NCBI RefSeq assembly: GCF_000374865.1
Contig: NZ_KB895454.1
Coordinates: 372,001 to 436,000, forward strand
Direction: 5' to 3'
DNA: 64,000 bases
Origin: Arthrobacter sp. 135MFCol5.1
GTDB lineage: Bacteria; Actinomycetota; Actinomycetes; Actinomycetales; Micrococcaceae
In this document: in pieces, positions 15,111-24,271 of the stretch
How positions within the stretch are numbered: the stretch's first letter is position 1
How the letters are laid out: every line of letters begins with the position of its first letter
Made by a program: the position numbers and the translations under genes
Notes under the pieces: model-generated
Databases searched by the model: none
Told to the model about the DNA's origin: nothing
Seen by the model: the letters and a program-made list of their open reading frames with translations, nothing else

Positions 15111-15752
15111 TTGACCTTCTTCCAGGACCTGCCCGTACCCGAATTACCACCCCGGGGCCGTACCATCCGTTACGTACCGCCCGTATGGGCGGGCGCCCCG
15201 CGGCATGAGCTGCCCGCGGTGGTGGGGGTTGGCCGTTTCCTTCATATGTCGCCAACGTTCGTCATGGCTGTTGAAGCCGTCAAGGTGTATTCCACGGGTT
15301 GCCTTTTTGATCTGTCGTGGAAGTTGCGTCGGCATGACGAGAACGACGAAGAATGGGCTGAGCTCAACGCTTCCTTCTTCAGCCAGCCGCACGCCCGGTG
15401 GGCCAAGGCCAACATGCCTCTCGCGGCCCTTCTCTGCGGAGTGGAGTTTGCTGACGGCTCCAAAGCCTCCACCGGGGCGATGCTGAACAGACCCCACCCT
15501 GCACCCGACGCACCCCAGCCGGAGCCGCCGGTGGTTCTCTTTCAAGGCCAAGGCGGCAGCGGCGGGGACGACGAGATGGCGGCCAGCGGAACCCTCTGGC
15601 TGTGGCCCTTGCCGCCGGCGGGAGCCATGCGCCTGGTCACCCAATGGACCGACATGGGCATGCCCGAAACCTCCATTGACCTTGACGGAACCCAACTCCG
15701 CGATGCCGCGGCCGGCGCCCGGCAGTACTGGCCGGAAGGTGACGGAGAGTAA
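15111..15752 (+). CDS. Hypothetical protein of unknown function (213 aa), intact member of a locally duplicated family
   Basis: A soluble 213-residue protein with no recognised domain. It begins at TTG 15111 with AAGGA six bases upstream and opens with FFQDLPVPELPPRG. The middle has an acidic stretch DENDEEWAELNASFFSQPHAR; the C-terminal part holds WLWPLPPAGAMRLVTQW and MGMPETSIDLDGTQLRDAAA, ending in an aromatic QYWPEGD. A decayed copy of the same gene lies at 16409-16712. Its stop overlaps the start of a 53-residue membrane protein, suggesting they work together. Function unknown. Confidence 0.7.
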   Translation: MTFFQDLPVPELPPRGRTIRYVPPVWAGAPRHELPAVVGVGRFLHMSPTFVMAVEAVKVYSTGCLFDLSWKLRRHDENDEEWAELNASFFSQPHARWAKANMPLAALLCGVEFADGSKASTGAMLNRPHPAPDAPQPEPPVVLFQGQGGSGGDDEMAASGTLWLWPLPPAGAMRLVTQWTDMGMPETSIDLDGTQLRDAAAGARQYWPEGDGE

Positions 15753-15913
15753 TGGCACTCGACAGCTTGGTCCTGTCCGTCGTCTTCGTGGCAGTGTTCT
15801 TCTACATCCTCTACGGCATCATCCGCGCTGCCGTCCGTGACGGCATCCTCCAAGCCGACGAACGGCGACAGAAAGCCCGTCAAACGGTGGGCGGCGGCGG
15901 ACATGAAATGTAG
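15752..15913 (+). CDS. Small single-pass membrane protein (53 aa)
   Basis: The ATG at 15752 overlaps the stop of the preceding gene (TAATG), with GGAGAG just upstream. The product begins MALDSLVLSVVFVAVFFYIL, giving one hydrophobic helix, followed by a charged tail (VRDGILQADERRQKARQ) and a Gly/His-rich end. One transmembrane helix with a basic cytoplasmic tail is likely. Coupling to the unknown 213-residue protein suggests it is a membrane partner or anchor. No family is recognised. Confidence 0.65.
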   Translation: MALDSLVLSVVFVAVFFYILYGIIRAAVRDGILQADERRQKARQTVGGGGHEM

Positions 15914-15997
15914 GCGCCACAGGCTAATAGAGGAACACCAGCCCACCCTGCATGCGCTTGTCCTAGTCTTCGTCGCAGGTTGGCGGTCCCGATCGAG

Positions 15998-16333
15998 TCA
16001 CCACGGCAGATTCAGCAGGAGGACCACGCCGATGGCAACCCCCAGCACAGCAATCCCTGCGCCCACTATCCGGTAGACACCGCTGTCGGGAGCCGACCCC
16101 TTTGCATACAGCGAGGCATTGTTCTGAGCGACCTGCCCCAGCCATTGCGCCGATCCGCGGACGTCGGCAAGAAGGCAGGTTCCCAACAGTACAGCGGCGC
16201 CCGCCGCCACACCCCCCGCATAAACAAAGTAGGGCCGCCCCATTTGGCCAAGCAGGACCATGGCCGCGACGGAGAGAAAGAGTAACCCGCCAGATAACAT
16301 CAACGGCCACGGCATCCCAAGTTTAGGTTTCAT
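15998..16333 (-). CDS. Hypothetical membrane protein (111 aa)
   Basis: Three hydrophobic segments are visible: WPLMLSGGLLFLSVAAMVLLG, YFVYAGGVAAGAAVLLGTCLL and VGAGIAVLGVAIGVVLLLN. A short polar loop (DVRGSAQWLGQVAQ) lies between the second and third. ATG 16333 has GGGGGA close upstream; a TTG four codons earlier is the alternative. The gene is convergent with the 53-residue membrane protein gene. Likely integral inner-membrane; function unknown. Confidence 0.6.
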   Translation of the reverse strand: MKPKLGMPWPLMLSGGLLFLSVAAMVLLGQMGRPYFVYAGGVAAGAAVLLGTCLLADVRGSAQWLGQVAQNNASLYAKGSAPDSGVYRIVGAGIAVLGVAIGVVLLLNLPW

Positions 16334-16408
16334 CAGATCCCCCAAGTTCGCAAAGCGAGTCGTCGTCCTGCCATGAGCATAGAGGCTGAAATGCTACCCA
16401 TCCGTCCC

Positions 16409-16712
16409 GGACGGATGAGGGGATCCAGGGCGGCTCACGCCGTCGTTCCGCTGGTTGGTCGCCGCCCGTGGACCAAGGACGACCGTGGCTTTTTCCAGGA
16501 CCTGCACGTCCCGGAGCCACCCCGCCGCGCCCGCAGGACGAGAGCGACGAAGAATGGTCCGGGCTTGGCGCCCCATTTTTCCCCCAGCGGCACGCATGGG
16601 CATGCCAGAATCGTCCACCACGTTGGTCGGTGCCCAGCTTCGAGACTCCGCTGTCGGCGCGCCGCAGTTCGTCTCGGCGCCCTCCAAGCCGACGCCGATC
16701 TTCAGCAATTAG
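16409..16712 (+). pseudogene. Decayed, internally deleted paralogue of the 15111 gene
   Basis: Pieces matching the intact gene at 15111 occur in the correct order but in three different frames. The upstream block (16409-16465) comes first, then FFQDLHVPEPP (compare FFQDLPVPELPP) and DESDEEWSGLGAPFFPQRHA (compare DENDEEWAELNASFFSQPHA). Last comes MGMPESSTTLVGAQLRDSAV (compare MGMPETSIDLDGTQLRDAAA). About 300 bases of the middle are missing and the frame is broken at least twice, so no full product is possible. The remnant ends about 30 bases before the DUF3995-like gene. Confidence 0.7.
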
Positions 16713-16744
16713 CTACAGTGATCCAGGTGACGCTTGAGAGAAAC

Positions 16745-17218
16745 ATGTCCTTCAGCCGATCGTTGGCTTGGTTGGCATGCATAGCCGGTATCGTCCATGC
16801 CGGATTCAGCTTGTACTGGGCTCTGGGTGGGCGATGGCTTGTAGCCACGGTGGGCCAATGGGCGGTCCAGCTGTCCGTGGAGGCCCCGCTTGAGGCAGGG
16901 CTAGTGCTTGGCCTCGTTGGGATAGGAAAGTTGCTGGCAGCGACGATCCCCGTCGTCGTCGCCTATGACCGTATGCCCTGGCGAAGATTCTGGCGTGCGG
17001 TGAGCTGGGCCGGAGGCCTGCTCCTGGTCAGCTACGGGGGCGTGAACACCGTCGTCAGCAGTGCCGTCCTAGGAGGGTTGATCCATCCTTCAGGTGGCTA
17101 TGACCTCAACGCGATGATTGGACACGCATGGTTGTGGGATCCCCTGTTCTTGCTTTGGGGTACAGCCCTGGTTATCTCGCTCTGGACCTCGCGAAGGAGC
17201 TCACCAGTGATTGCGTAA
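16745..17218 (+). CDS. DUF3995-like membrane protein (157 aa)
   Basis: A four-helix integral membrane protein. The first helix and its flank read LACIAGIVHAGFSLYWALGG, the pattern typical of DUF3995 proteins. Further helices include LVLGLVGIGKLLAATIPVVV, WAGGLLLVSYGGVNTVVSS and LWDPLFLLWGTALVISLW. ATG 16745 has GAGAGA six bases upstream. The family is common in actinobacteria and firmicutes and has no established function. It follows the decayed paralogue on the same strand. The 183 bases after it show nothing recognisable. Confidence 0.7.
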   Translation: MSFSRSLAWLACIAGIVHAGFSLYWALGGRWLVATVGQWAVQLSVEAPLEAGLVLGLVGIGKLLAATIPVVVAYDRMPWRRFWRAVSWAGGLLLVSYGGVNTVVSSAVLGGLIHPSGGYDLNAMIGHAWLWDPLFLLWGTALVISLWTSRRSSPVIA

Positions 17219-17401
17219 GTCCAATCAAGGTGGGCCGGAAGCTGGTGTGCCGGCTGCAGCACACGCCTCCCTCCGGGCTCCCCATGTCCAATTCCGACCC
17301 ACTCGAAACGCGATAGGCAGACCATTATCCGGACGAAGAGCTCCGCCCATCAGCTGGCCCCCGACCACACGGGCGGACGGCACCACTTCCGCCGGAAGCG
17401 A

Positions 17402-18205
17402 CTACGGGTTCGGAACAAGCTTGAAGGCATAACGGGTTTTGGTCCCGCTGCTCGGGACCATGCTGAATTCTGCTCCCCGAGTCCGGAGCTCAACAGGGGC
17501 CTTGAAGACGTTTCCGTTGCAAGGGATGCTCATCGGGCTCAAAACTTCCGCCCCTGTCCAACTGGCCACTGAAAACTCAACGTCGGCCGCTCCGTCGCAA
17601 AGGAACTGCACTTCGTAGCTGCCCGGTTCTGCCGATAATCCTTGGCTCGTGGGCGAGCTTGAGCTGGCGGCACCCGCCAACTGTCCAGGCAGTTTGGGTT
17701 GAAGCTGCCGAGCCACCCATTCCGACATGTCCTCAAACTCTGACGCGCGCGGATCAGTGTTGAGTTCAAGCATGACACCGGCGGCGGCAGGCTTGTCCAC
17801 GGGCGAGACGGTACTGATGGTGATCGGGCCGCCGGCGTGCCGGACAAATCGCTCCAAGACAGAGTCACACGTGTAGGGCACCCCTATCGTTGGCTTCTCG
17901 CCTTGGACAATGGAGACTGTGACACCGTGAACACCAGCACATGCACTCTTGATCACGTAGTCCCCTGGCGCGAGGTCAACCGATAGTTTCCCTAATGGTT
18001 CCCCAACCGTCGGCATCCCTGGTTCATCCGAAGAAACCATGAGTGCGCGCGCAACTTCATCAACGTTTTCCTCAAAGGACAGCATTCGCGTGCCGCCGGC
18101 CTGGGCCTGGGAACTGACCGGCGCGCTCTCCGGGCCGGTGTACTCACATCCGGCCAGCGCGACGATGAGGACTGCGGATACCAAACAACCTGTTGCCATG
18201 CGCAT
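17402..18205 (-). CDS. Two-domain hypothetical lipoprotein (267 aa)
   Basis: A signal peptide with lipobox ALAGC (Cys near residue 20), so a surface-anchored lipoprotein. Two related beta-rich domains follow: LAPGDYVIKSACAGVHGVTV in the first and EPGSYEVQFLCDGAADVEF in the second, each with a Cys in the same place. They are joined by an Ala/Ser-rich linker (GAASSSSPTSQG). The lipoprotein at 10406 carries one such domain (TAGEYTVTAACIGAPNAT). ATG 18205 is favoured by GGGGAA upstream; an ATG six codons earlier is possible. Function unknown. Confidence 0.75.
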   Translation of the reverse strand: MRMATGCLVSAVLIVALAGCEYTGPESAPVSSQAQAGGTRMLSFEENVDEVARALMVSSDEPGMPTVGEPLGKLSVDLAPGDYVIKSACAGVHGVTVSIVQGEKPTIGVPYTCDSVLERFVRHAGGPITISTVSPVDKPAAAGVMLELNTDPRASEFEDMSEWVARQLQPKLPGQLAGAASSSSPTSQGLSAEPGSYEVQFLCDGAADVEFSVASWTGAEVLSPMSIPCNGNVFKAPVELRTRGAEFSMVPSSGTKTRYAFKLVPNP

Positions 18206-18286
18206 ATGCGTTGCTTCCCCCAAGCTCGCTTATGAATCGAGTCTAGCCCCGGCAGCGCCGTCCACCACGTACATGCAGGCCCGTCG

Positions 18287-18340
18287 CTGGACTGGGCCGG
18301 GCAAGGAGGGATTGGGGGATCGCTCGCTGCGACCGACCAG
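18287..18340 (+). repeat. Upstream block C, remnant related to 15016 and 16409
   Basis: GACTGGGCCGGGCAAGGAGG followed by GATTGGGGGATCG matches the block before the 15111 gene, with four or five differences over about 34 bases. Similarity fades within the following 30 bases and no protein segment of the family follows. This 264-base gap between two minus-strand genes is otherwise featureless. Confidence 0.45.
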
Positions 18341-18469
18341 CGGAGCCGCCGGTGCGAGCCGCCCTGGATGCCCTGGATCGACCGTTATGTTTGAACCTGG
18401 CGATTCCGCTCCCGACTGCCAGCTCGTCCCCTAGTCTGGCAACGTCCCCATACGGTGAATGCACCTGCC

Positions 18470-18787
18470 CTAGCCCGGACCACCTCCGGGCCGGTCTTTC
18501 GGAAACCTCTCCGGGTGCTTGGGGTCCCGGCCCCGTTCCCGCCAGTATTCGTCACGCTGCCACAGTGAGAACCGGATAACGGCCGTTCCGTAGACGACGA
18601 CAAACACGATCTCGACGGGCATAACTGCAAATCGCCAAGCATCAGGACGGTTCGGAATTAGATTCCAGACCCCGAAGGCGATCATGAAGGGCAGCGACCA
18701 GTACGCGACTCGGTTGATCCTGCGCCGGGCTTCCTCCTTAGAGGCAACCGGCTTACTACTCTGAGGCCCGGTCGGTGCTGCTGACAT
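18470..18787 (-). CDS. Small two-helix membrane protein (105 aa)
   Basis: A polar, Lys/Arg-rich N-terminus (SKEEARRRINRV) precedes two hydrophobic helices (VAYWSLPFMIAFGVWNLI and FAVMPVEIVFVVVYGTAVI). A strongly charged tail rich in Arg, Asp and Pro (WRERGRDPKHPERFPKDRP) ends the protein. This looks like the small 2TM-type membrane proteins common in actinobacteria. The ribosome binding site is weak. No function can be assigned. Confidence 0.6.
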   Translation of the reverse strand: MSAAPTGPQSSKPVASKEEARRRINRVAYWSLPFMIAFGVWNLIPNRPDAWRFAVMPVEIVFVVVYGTAVIRFSLWQRDEYWRERGRDPKHPERFPKDRPGGGPG

Positions 18788-19037
18788 GCCTGCACTGAAC
18801 CACCCGACTGGCCCCCGTGCAAGGTGCTTGAGCTGATCTTGCTTCGGAGACTACGAGAATGCAGGCTCAACGGATTCATGATCTTTCGCAGCGCGGCGGG
18901 GCTGGCGGCCATCCCCGGATCTGATTGCCATTTGCACCGGTTGCGGAAACATTTCAGTGTGAACTGCCGGTGGACGTACACCGGGCGCGGCGCCGATTAC
19001 AAGCCAAGGTCAAAGTGGCCAAGCGACTGAAGCTGGC

Positions 19038-19086
19038 CAAGATAGTTGGCGCCGCGCCCCTGTTTGTCACAGCGCCAACCATCTTG
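19038..19086. repeat. Inverted repeat in the 18788-19157 gap, downstream of nrdF
   Basis: CAAGATAGTTGGCGC at 19038-19052 pairs with GCGCCAACCATCTTG at 19072-19086: 15 bp with one mismatch and a 19-base loop. It lies 70 bases after the nrdF stop codon, so it could fold in the nrdF 3' end and act as a terminator or stability element, although no T-run follows. I see no gene in the rest of 18788-19157. Confidence 0.6.
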
Positions 19087-19157
19087 TCAGTGGTGCCAAC
19101 TAAGTCGTCAACTCATAACCAGCCGCAAACCGCCAACCAGCTTCTCTCACACCCGAT

Positions 19158-20920
<1,763 letters not shown>

Positions 20921-20952
20921 CTCTCTCCTAAGCAGAACTCAACCGATTCTGG

Positions 20953-23124
20953 TTACAGCATGCAGGAAACGCAATTTTCCACCTCGGTCCCTTCCAGCGC
21001 GAGCTGGCGGAGACGGATGTAGTAGATCGTCTTGATGCCCTTCTTCCAGGCGTAGATCTGGGCCTTGTTGATGTCGCGCGTGGTGGCGGTGTCCTTGAAG
21101 AACAGCGTCAGGGACAGGCCTTGGTCCACGTGCTGGGTCGCGGCGGCGTAGGTGTCGATGACCTTTTCGTAGCCGATCTCGTACGCGTCCTGGTAGTACT
21201 CCAGGTTGTCGTTCGTCAGGTACGGCGCCGGGTAGTACACGCGGCCCAGCTTGCCTTCCTTGCGGATCTCGATCTTGGACGCCACCGGGTGGATGGAGGA
21301 GGTGGAGTTGTTGATGTAGGAGATCGAGCCGGTGGGCGGCACGGCCTGCAGGTTCTGGTTGTAGATGCCGTGCTCCATGACCGAAGCCTTCAGCTCGCGC
21401 CAGTCAGCCTGCGTGGGGATGTGCACGTTCTTGAAGAGCTCGCGGACCTTCTCGGTCTGCGGAACCCATTCCTGCTCCGTGTACTTATCGAAGAACTCCC
21501 CCGAGGCGTATTTGGACTTCTCGAAGCCGCCAAACGTCTGGCCGGTTTCGATGGCCAGCAGGTTGGAGGCGCGCACCGCGTGGTACACCACCGAGTAGAA
21601 GTAGATGTTGGTGAAGTCCAGGCCCTCTTCGGAGCCGTAGTGGACCCGCTCCCGCGCCAGGTAGCCGTGCAGGTTCATTTGGCCCAGGCCGATGGCGTGG
21701 CTCTGGTCGTTGCCCTTGGCGATGGACGGCACCGAGGTGATGTTGGACATGTCGGAGACGGCGGACAGCGAGCGGATCGCAGTCTCGATGGTGAGGCCGA
21801 AGTCCGGCGAGTCCATGGTCTTGGCGATGTTCAGCGAGCCCAGGTTGCAGGAGATGTCCTTGCCGGTGTCGGCGTAGGACAGGTCATCGTTGTACGTGGT
21901 GGGCTGGGAGACCTGGAGGATCTCCGAGCACAGGTTGGACATGATGATCTTGCCGTCGATCGGGTTGGCCCGGTTCACGGTGTCTTCGAACATGATGTAC
22001 GGGTAGCCGGACTCGAACTGGATTTCGGCGAGGGTCTGGAAGAACTCGCGCGCCTTGATCTTGGTCTTCTTGATCCGGGAATCGTCCACCATCTCGTAGT
22101 ACTTTTCGGTGACCGAGACGTCGGAGAACGGCATGCCGTAGACGCGTTCGACGTCGTACGGCGAGAACAGGTACATGTCCTCGTCCTTCTTGGCCAGCTC
22201 GAACGTGATGTCCGGGATGACGACGCCCAGGGAGAGGGTCTTGATTCGGATCTTCTCGTCCGCGTTCTCCCGCTTGGTGTCCAGGAAGCGGTAGATATCC
22301 GGGTGGTGGGCGTGCAGGTATACGGCACCGGCGCCCTGGCGGGCTCCGAGCTGGTTGGCGTAGGAGAAGCTGTCTTCGAGGAGCTTCATCACGGGGATGA
22401 CGCCGGAGGACTGGTTCTCGATCTGCTTGATGGGCGCGCCCACCTCGCGGATGTTGGTCAGGGCGAAGGCCACGCCGCCGCCGCGCTTGGACAGCTGCAG
22501 CGCGGAGTTGATGGAGCGGCCGATCGACTCCATGTTGTCTTCGATGCGGAGCAGGAAGCAGGAGACCAGCTCGCCGCGCTGCTTCTTGCCGGCGTTCAGG
22601 AAGGTGGGGGTGGCCGGCTGGAAGCGGCCCTCGATGATCTCGTTCACCATCTGCAGGGCGAGCTGCTCGTTGCCGCGGGCCAGGTGCAGGGCAACCATGC
22701 ACACACGGTCCTCGTAGCGCTCCAGGAAACGCTTGCCGTCAAAGGTCTTCAGCGTGTACGAGGTGTAGAACTTGAAGGCACCGAGGAAGGTTTCGAAGCG
22801 GAACTTCTTCTTGTAGGCACGGTTGAACAGTTCACGGATGAAGTTCATCGTGTACTGGTCCAGCGTTTCGCGCTCGTAGTACTGGTTCTTCACCAGGTAG
22901 TCGAGCTTCTCCTCCAGGTCATGGAAGAACACGGTGTTGTTGTTCACGTGCTGCAGGAAGTACTGGTGGGCGGCCTCGCGGTCCGCCTCAAACTGGATTT
23001 CGCCGCTGGGACCGTAGAGGTTCAGCATGGCGTTCAGCTCGTGGTAGCCCAGGCCCTTGTAGGCGGCCGGCATCTCGGGCTTCCCGGCCCTGGTTACTTC
23101 TGTGTCTGCGACAGTCGTGTCCAA
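20953..23124 (-). CDS. nrdE: Class Ib ribonucleotide reductase alpha subunit NrdE
   Basis: The catalytic subunit, about 723 residues. Visible features are the substrate-site Cys in [10 protein letters not shown], the loop [16 protein letters not shown], the active-site NLCSEI and [10 protein letters not shown] segments, the radical-transfer tyrosines in [10 protein letters not shown], and the C-terminal redox pair ENCVSCML, which NrdH re-reduces. No intron or intein interrupts it. The start is uncertain. TTG 23124 would overlap nrdI by about 30 bases, as actinobacterial NrdE proteins usually have an N-terminal extension. ATG 23073 ([13 protein letters not shown]) with GGGAAG upstream is the alternative. 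The stop is 32 bases before the homing endonuclease start. Confidence 0.96.
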   Translation of the reverse strand: MDTTVADTEVTRAGKPEMPAAYKGLGYHELNAMLNLYGPSGEIQFEADREAAHQYFLQHVNNNTVFFHDLEEKLDYLVKNQYYERETLDQYTMNFIRELFNRAYKKKFRFETFLGAFKFYTSYTLKTFDGKRFLERYEDRVCMVALHLARGNEQLALQMVNEIIEGRFQPATPTFLNAGKKQRGELVSCFLLRIEDNMESIGRSINSALQLSKRGGGVAFALTNIREVGAPIKQIENQSSGVIPVMKLLEDSFSYANQLGARQGAGAVYLHAHHPDIYRFLDTKRENADEKIRIKTLSLGVVIPDITFELAKKDEDMYLFSPYDVERVYGMPFSDVSVTEKYYEMVDDSRIKKTKIKAREFFQTLAEIQFESGYPYIMFEDTVNRANPIDGKIIMSNLCSEILQVSQPTTYNDDLSYADTGKDISCNLGSLNIAKTMDSPDFGLTIETAIRSLSAVSDMSNITSVPSIAKGNDQSHAIGLGQMNLHGYLARERVHYGSEEGLDFTNIYFYSVVYHAVRASNLLAIETGQTFGGFEKSKYASGEFFDKYTEQEWVPQTEKVRELFKNVHIPTQADWRELKASVMEHGIYNQNLQAVPPTGSISYINNSTSSIHPVASKIEIRKEGKLGRVYYPAPYLTNDNLEYYQDAYEIGYEKVIDTYAAATQHVDQGLSLTLFFKDTATTRDINKAQIYAWKKGIKTIYYIRLRQLALEGTEVENCVSCML

Positions 23125-23606
23125 AACGTGTCCAATCCTTGGTTGACCCGGGTGACGTCTTCCGGCGTTCCCATAAGTTCGAATCGATAAAGGTGGGGTA
23201 CTTTGCACTTGGCGGCGATGATGTCACCGGCCATGCAGTAGTTGTCCCCGAAGTTCGTGTTGCCGGCACCAATCACGCCGCGGAGCAGTTGCCTGTTCTG
23301 CGGGTTGTTGAGGAACCGGATGACCTGCTTGGGAACGGACCCCTCTCCCCCGGTGCCACCGTAGGTAGGCACCACCAGCACGAACGGCCGGGTGGCGAGG
23401 AGGGGTGCGTCCTTCGCGTAGAGCGGGATCCGGGCCACCTCACGGCCTAGCTTCCTGACGAAGCGGCTGGTGTTCTCGGATGCGGAGGAAAAGTAGATGA
23501 GCTGGCTGCCGGTACTGACCGGCCCTGCATCAGCCTGTGCACCGGCCAATGCGGACGCCTCCATGCGCTGAGCCGCATGGTCACGCTGTGCTGTGGGTGC
23601 CACCAT
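23094..23606 (-). CDS. nrdI: Ribonucleotide reductase-associated flavodoxin NrdI
   Basis: A 170-residue flavodoxin-like protein that supplies oxidant to assemble the dimanganese tyrosyl radical in NrdF. The FMN phosphate loop is [13 protein letters not shown], followed by [11 protein letters not shown] and the second flavin loop [14 protein letters not shown]. It has an N-terminal extension of about 35 polar residues compared with the shortest family members. ATG 23606 is preferred because GAGGTGA lies six bases upstream. It follows nrdH by 42 bases and overlaps nrdE. Confidence 0.96.
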   Translation of the reverse strand: MVAPTAQRDHAAQRMEASALAGAQADAGPVSTGSQLIYFSSASENTSRFVRKLGREVARIPLYAKDAPLLATRPFVLVVPTYGGTGGEGSVPKQVIRFLNNPQNRQLLRGVIGAGNTNFGDNYCMAGDIIAAKCKVPHLYRFELMGTPEDVTRVNQGLDTFWTRLSQTQK

Positions 23607-23648
23607 GGACGTCACCTCAGCTTGTTGCTGTCGGGAAAAGCGGAAACC

Positions 23649-23894
23649 TTAGGCTACGGAGGAAACGGCGGACAGTGCCAGTTCCTCGATCTTGTCCGGG
23701 CGGAAGCCTGACCAGTGATCCTGGTCGGTGACCACAACGGGAGCCTGCATGTAGCCCAGTGCCTTCAGGCGCTCCAGCGCCTCGGCGTCCTGGGAGATGT
23801 CGACGCTCTGGTAGGTGATGCCCTTTTTGTCGAGCGCACGGTAGGTGGCGTTGCACTGAACACACGCAGGCTTCGTGTAAACCGTTACGGTCAT
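23649..23894 (-). CDS. nrdH: Glutaredoxin-like electron donor NrdH
   Basis: An 81-residue redoxin with the CxxC active site CVQC at residues 11-14, the cis-proline motif MQAPVVV, and the NrdH signature WSGFRPD. It receives electrons from thioredoxin reductase and reduces the NrdE C-terminal cysteines. It is the first gene of nrdHIEF on the minus strand, with a GGGGA ribosome binding site before ATG 23894. The operon promoter and a NrdR box lie upstream. Confidence 0.97.
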   Translation of the reverse strand: MTVTVYTKPACVQCNATYRALDKKGITYQSVDISQDAEALERLKALGYMQAPVVVTDQDHWSGFRPDKIEELALSAVSSVA

Positions 23895-23957
23895 TGTCGC
23901 TGTCCCCTTAGTTGAAATCTCTTGCTGGTGCGGTGTCCCCGTCCAAGCCGTATGTAG

Positions 23958-23973
23958 ATACTACATGTAGTGC
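23958..23973. promoter_or_regulatory. NrdR box upstream of nrdHIEF
   Basis: ATACTACATGTAGTGC contains the perfect 12-bp palindrome ACTACATGTAGT and agrees with 12 of 16 positions of the form ACACTATATATAGTGT. NrdR is the ATP/dATP-sensing repressor of ribonucleotide reductase genes and usually binds two such boxes about three helical turns apart. I could not find a convincing second box at that spacing. Confidence 0.7.
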
Positions 23974-24030
23974 AGGCGCCTCTTTTGGACCCCAAGATGA
24001 TGTATTACAAGTATGTCATTTAATGCACCG

Positions 24031-24169
24031 TTAATCCACAGGCAGGGCCCCATAAAATGGCCGGGATCCCGGGATTTTTGGAAGTTCCGTCCACACCCTG
24101 TGGACTACTTAGCCACAATTAACGGCCAGCGTGTCGCGAAAACGACGGCGTGTCGCGGCGTTGTCCACA
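24031..24169. promoter_or_regulatory. Cluster of DnaA-box-like sites upstream of nrdH
   Basis: TTGTCCACA at 24161-24169 is a perfect high-GC actinobacterial DnaA box. TGTGGACTA at 24099-24107 matches in inverted orientation with one mismatch. CCGTCCACA (24086-24094) and a TTAATCCACA variant (24031-24040) are weaker. All lie between the NrdR box and the next gene. DnaA is known to regulate nrd genes in E. coli; a similar role here is inference. No gene lies in 23895-24271. Confidence 0.5.
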
Positions 24170-24187
24170 GGGCTTCCGGGCACGGAA

Positions 24188-24223
24188 AAGGGGTCCCGAA
24201 GTGACCTTCGGAACCCCTTGGGG
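24188..24223 (-). terminator. Rho-independent terminator of the lipid-modification operon
   Basis: On the minus strand AAGGGGT-T-CCGAAG pairs with CTTCGG-G-ACCCCTT across a four-base loop, followed by TTTTCC. It lies about 50 bases after the stop of the last operon gene at 24272. Confidence 0.85.
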
Positions 24224-24271
24224 TGACCAATCGCACCCACCGCCTGGTGCTGGTGGAAGCGGCGGGAGCCG

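Noticed and set aside
21121..23190. A 689-codon open frame opposite nrdE
   Set aside because: It is antisense to a full-length NrdE with all active-site motifs, with the same low-complexity Val/Gly/Leu/Asp composition.
23930..24010. A second NrdR box three helical turns from the first
   Set aside because: The 16-mers centred about 31 bases on either side match the consensus at too few positions.
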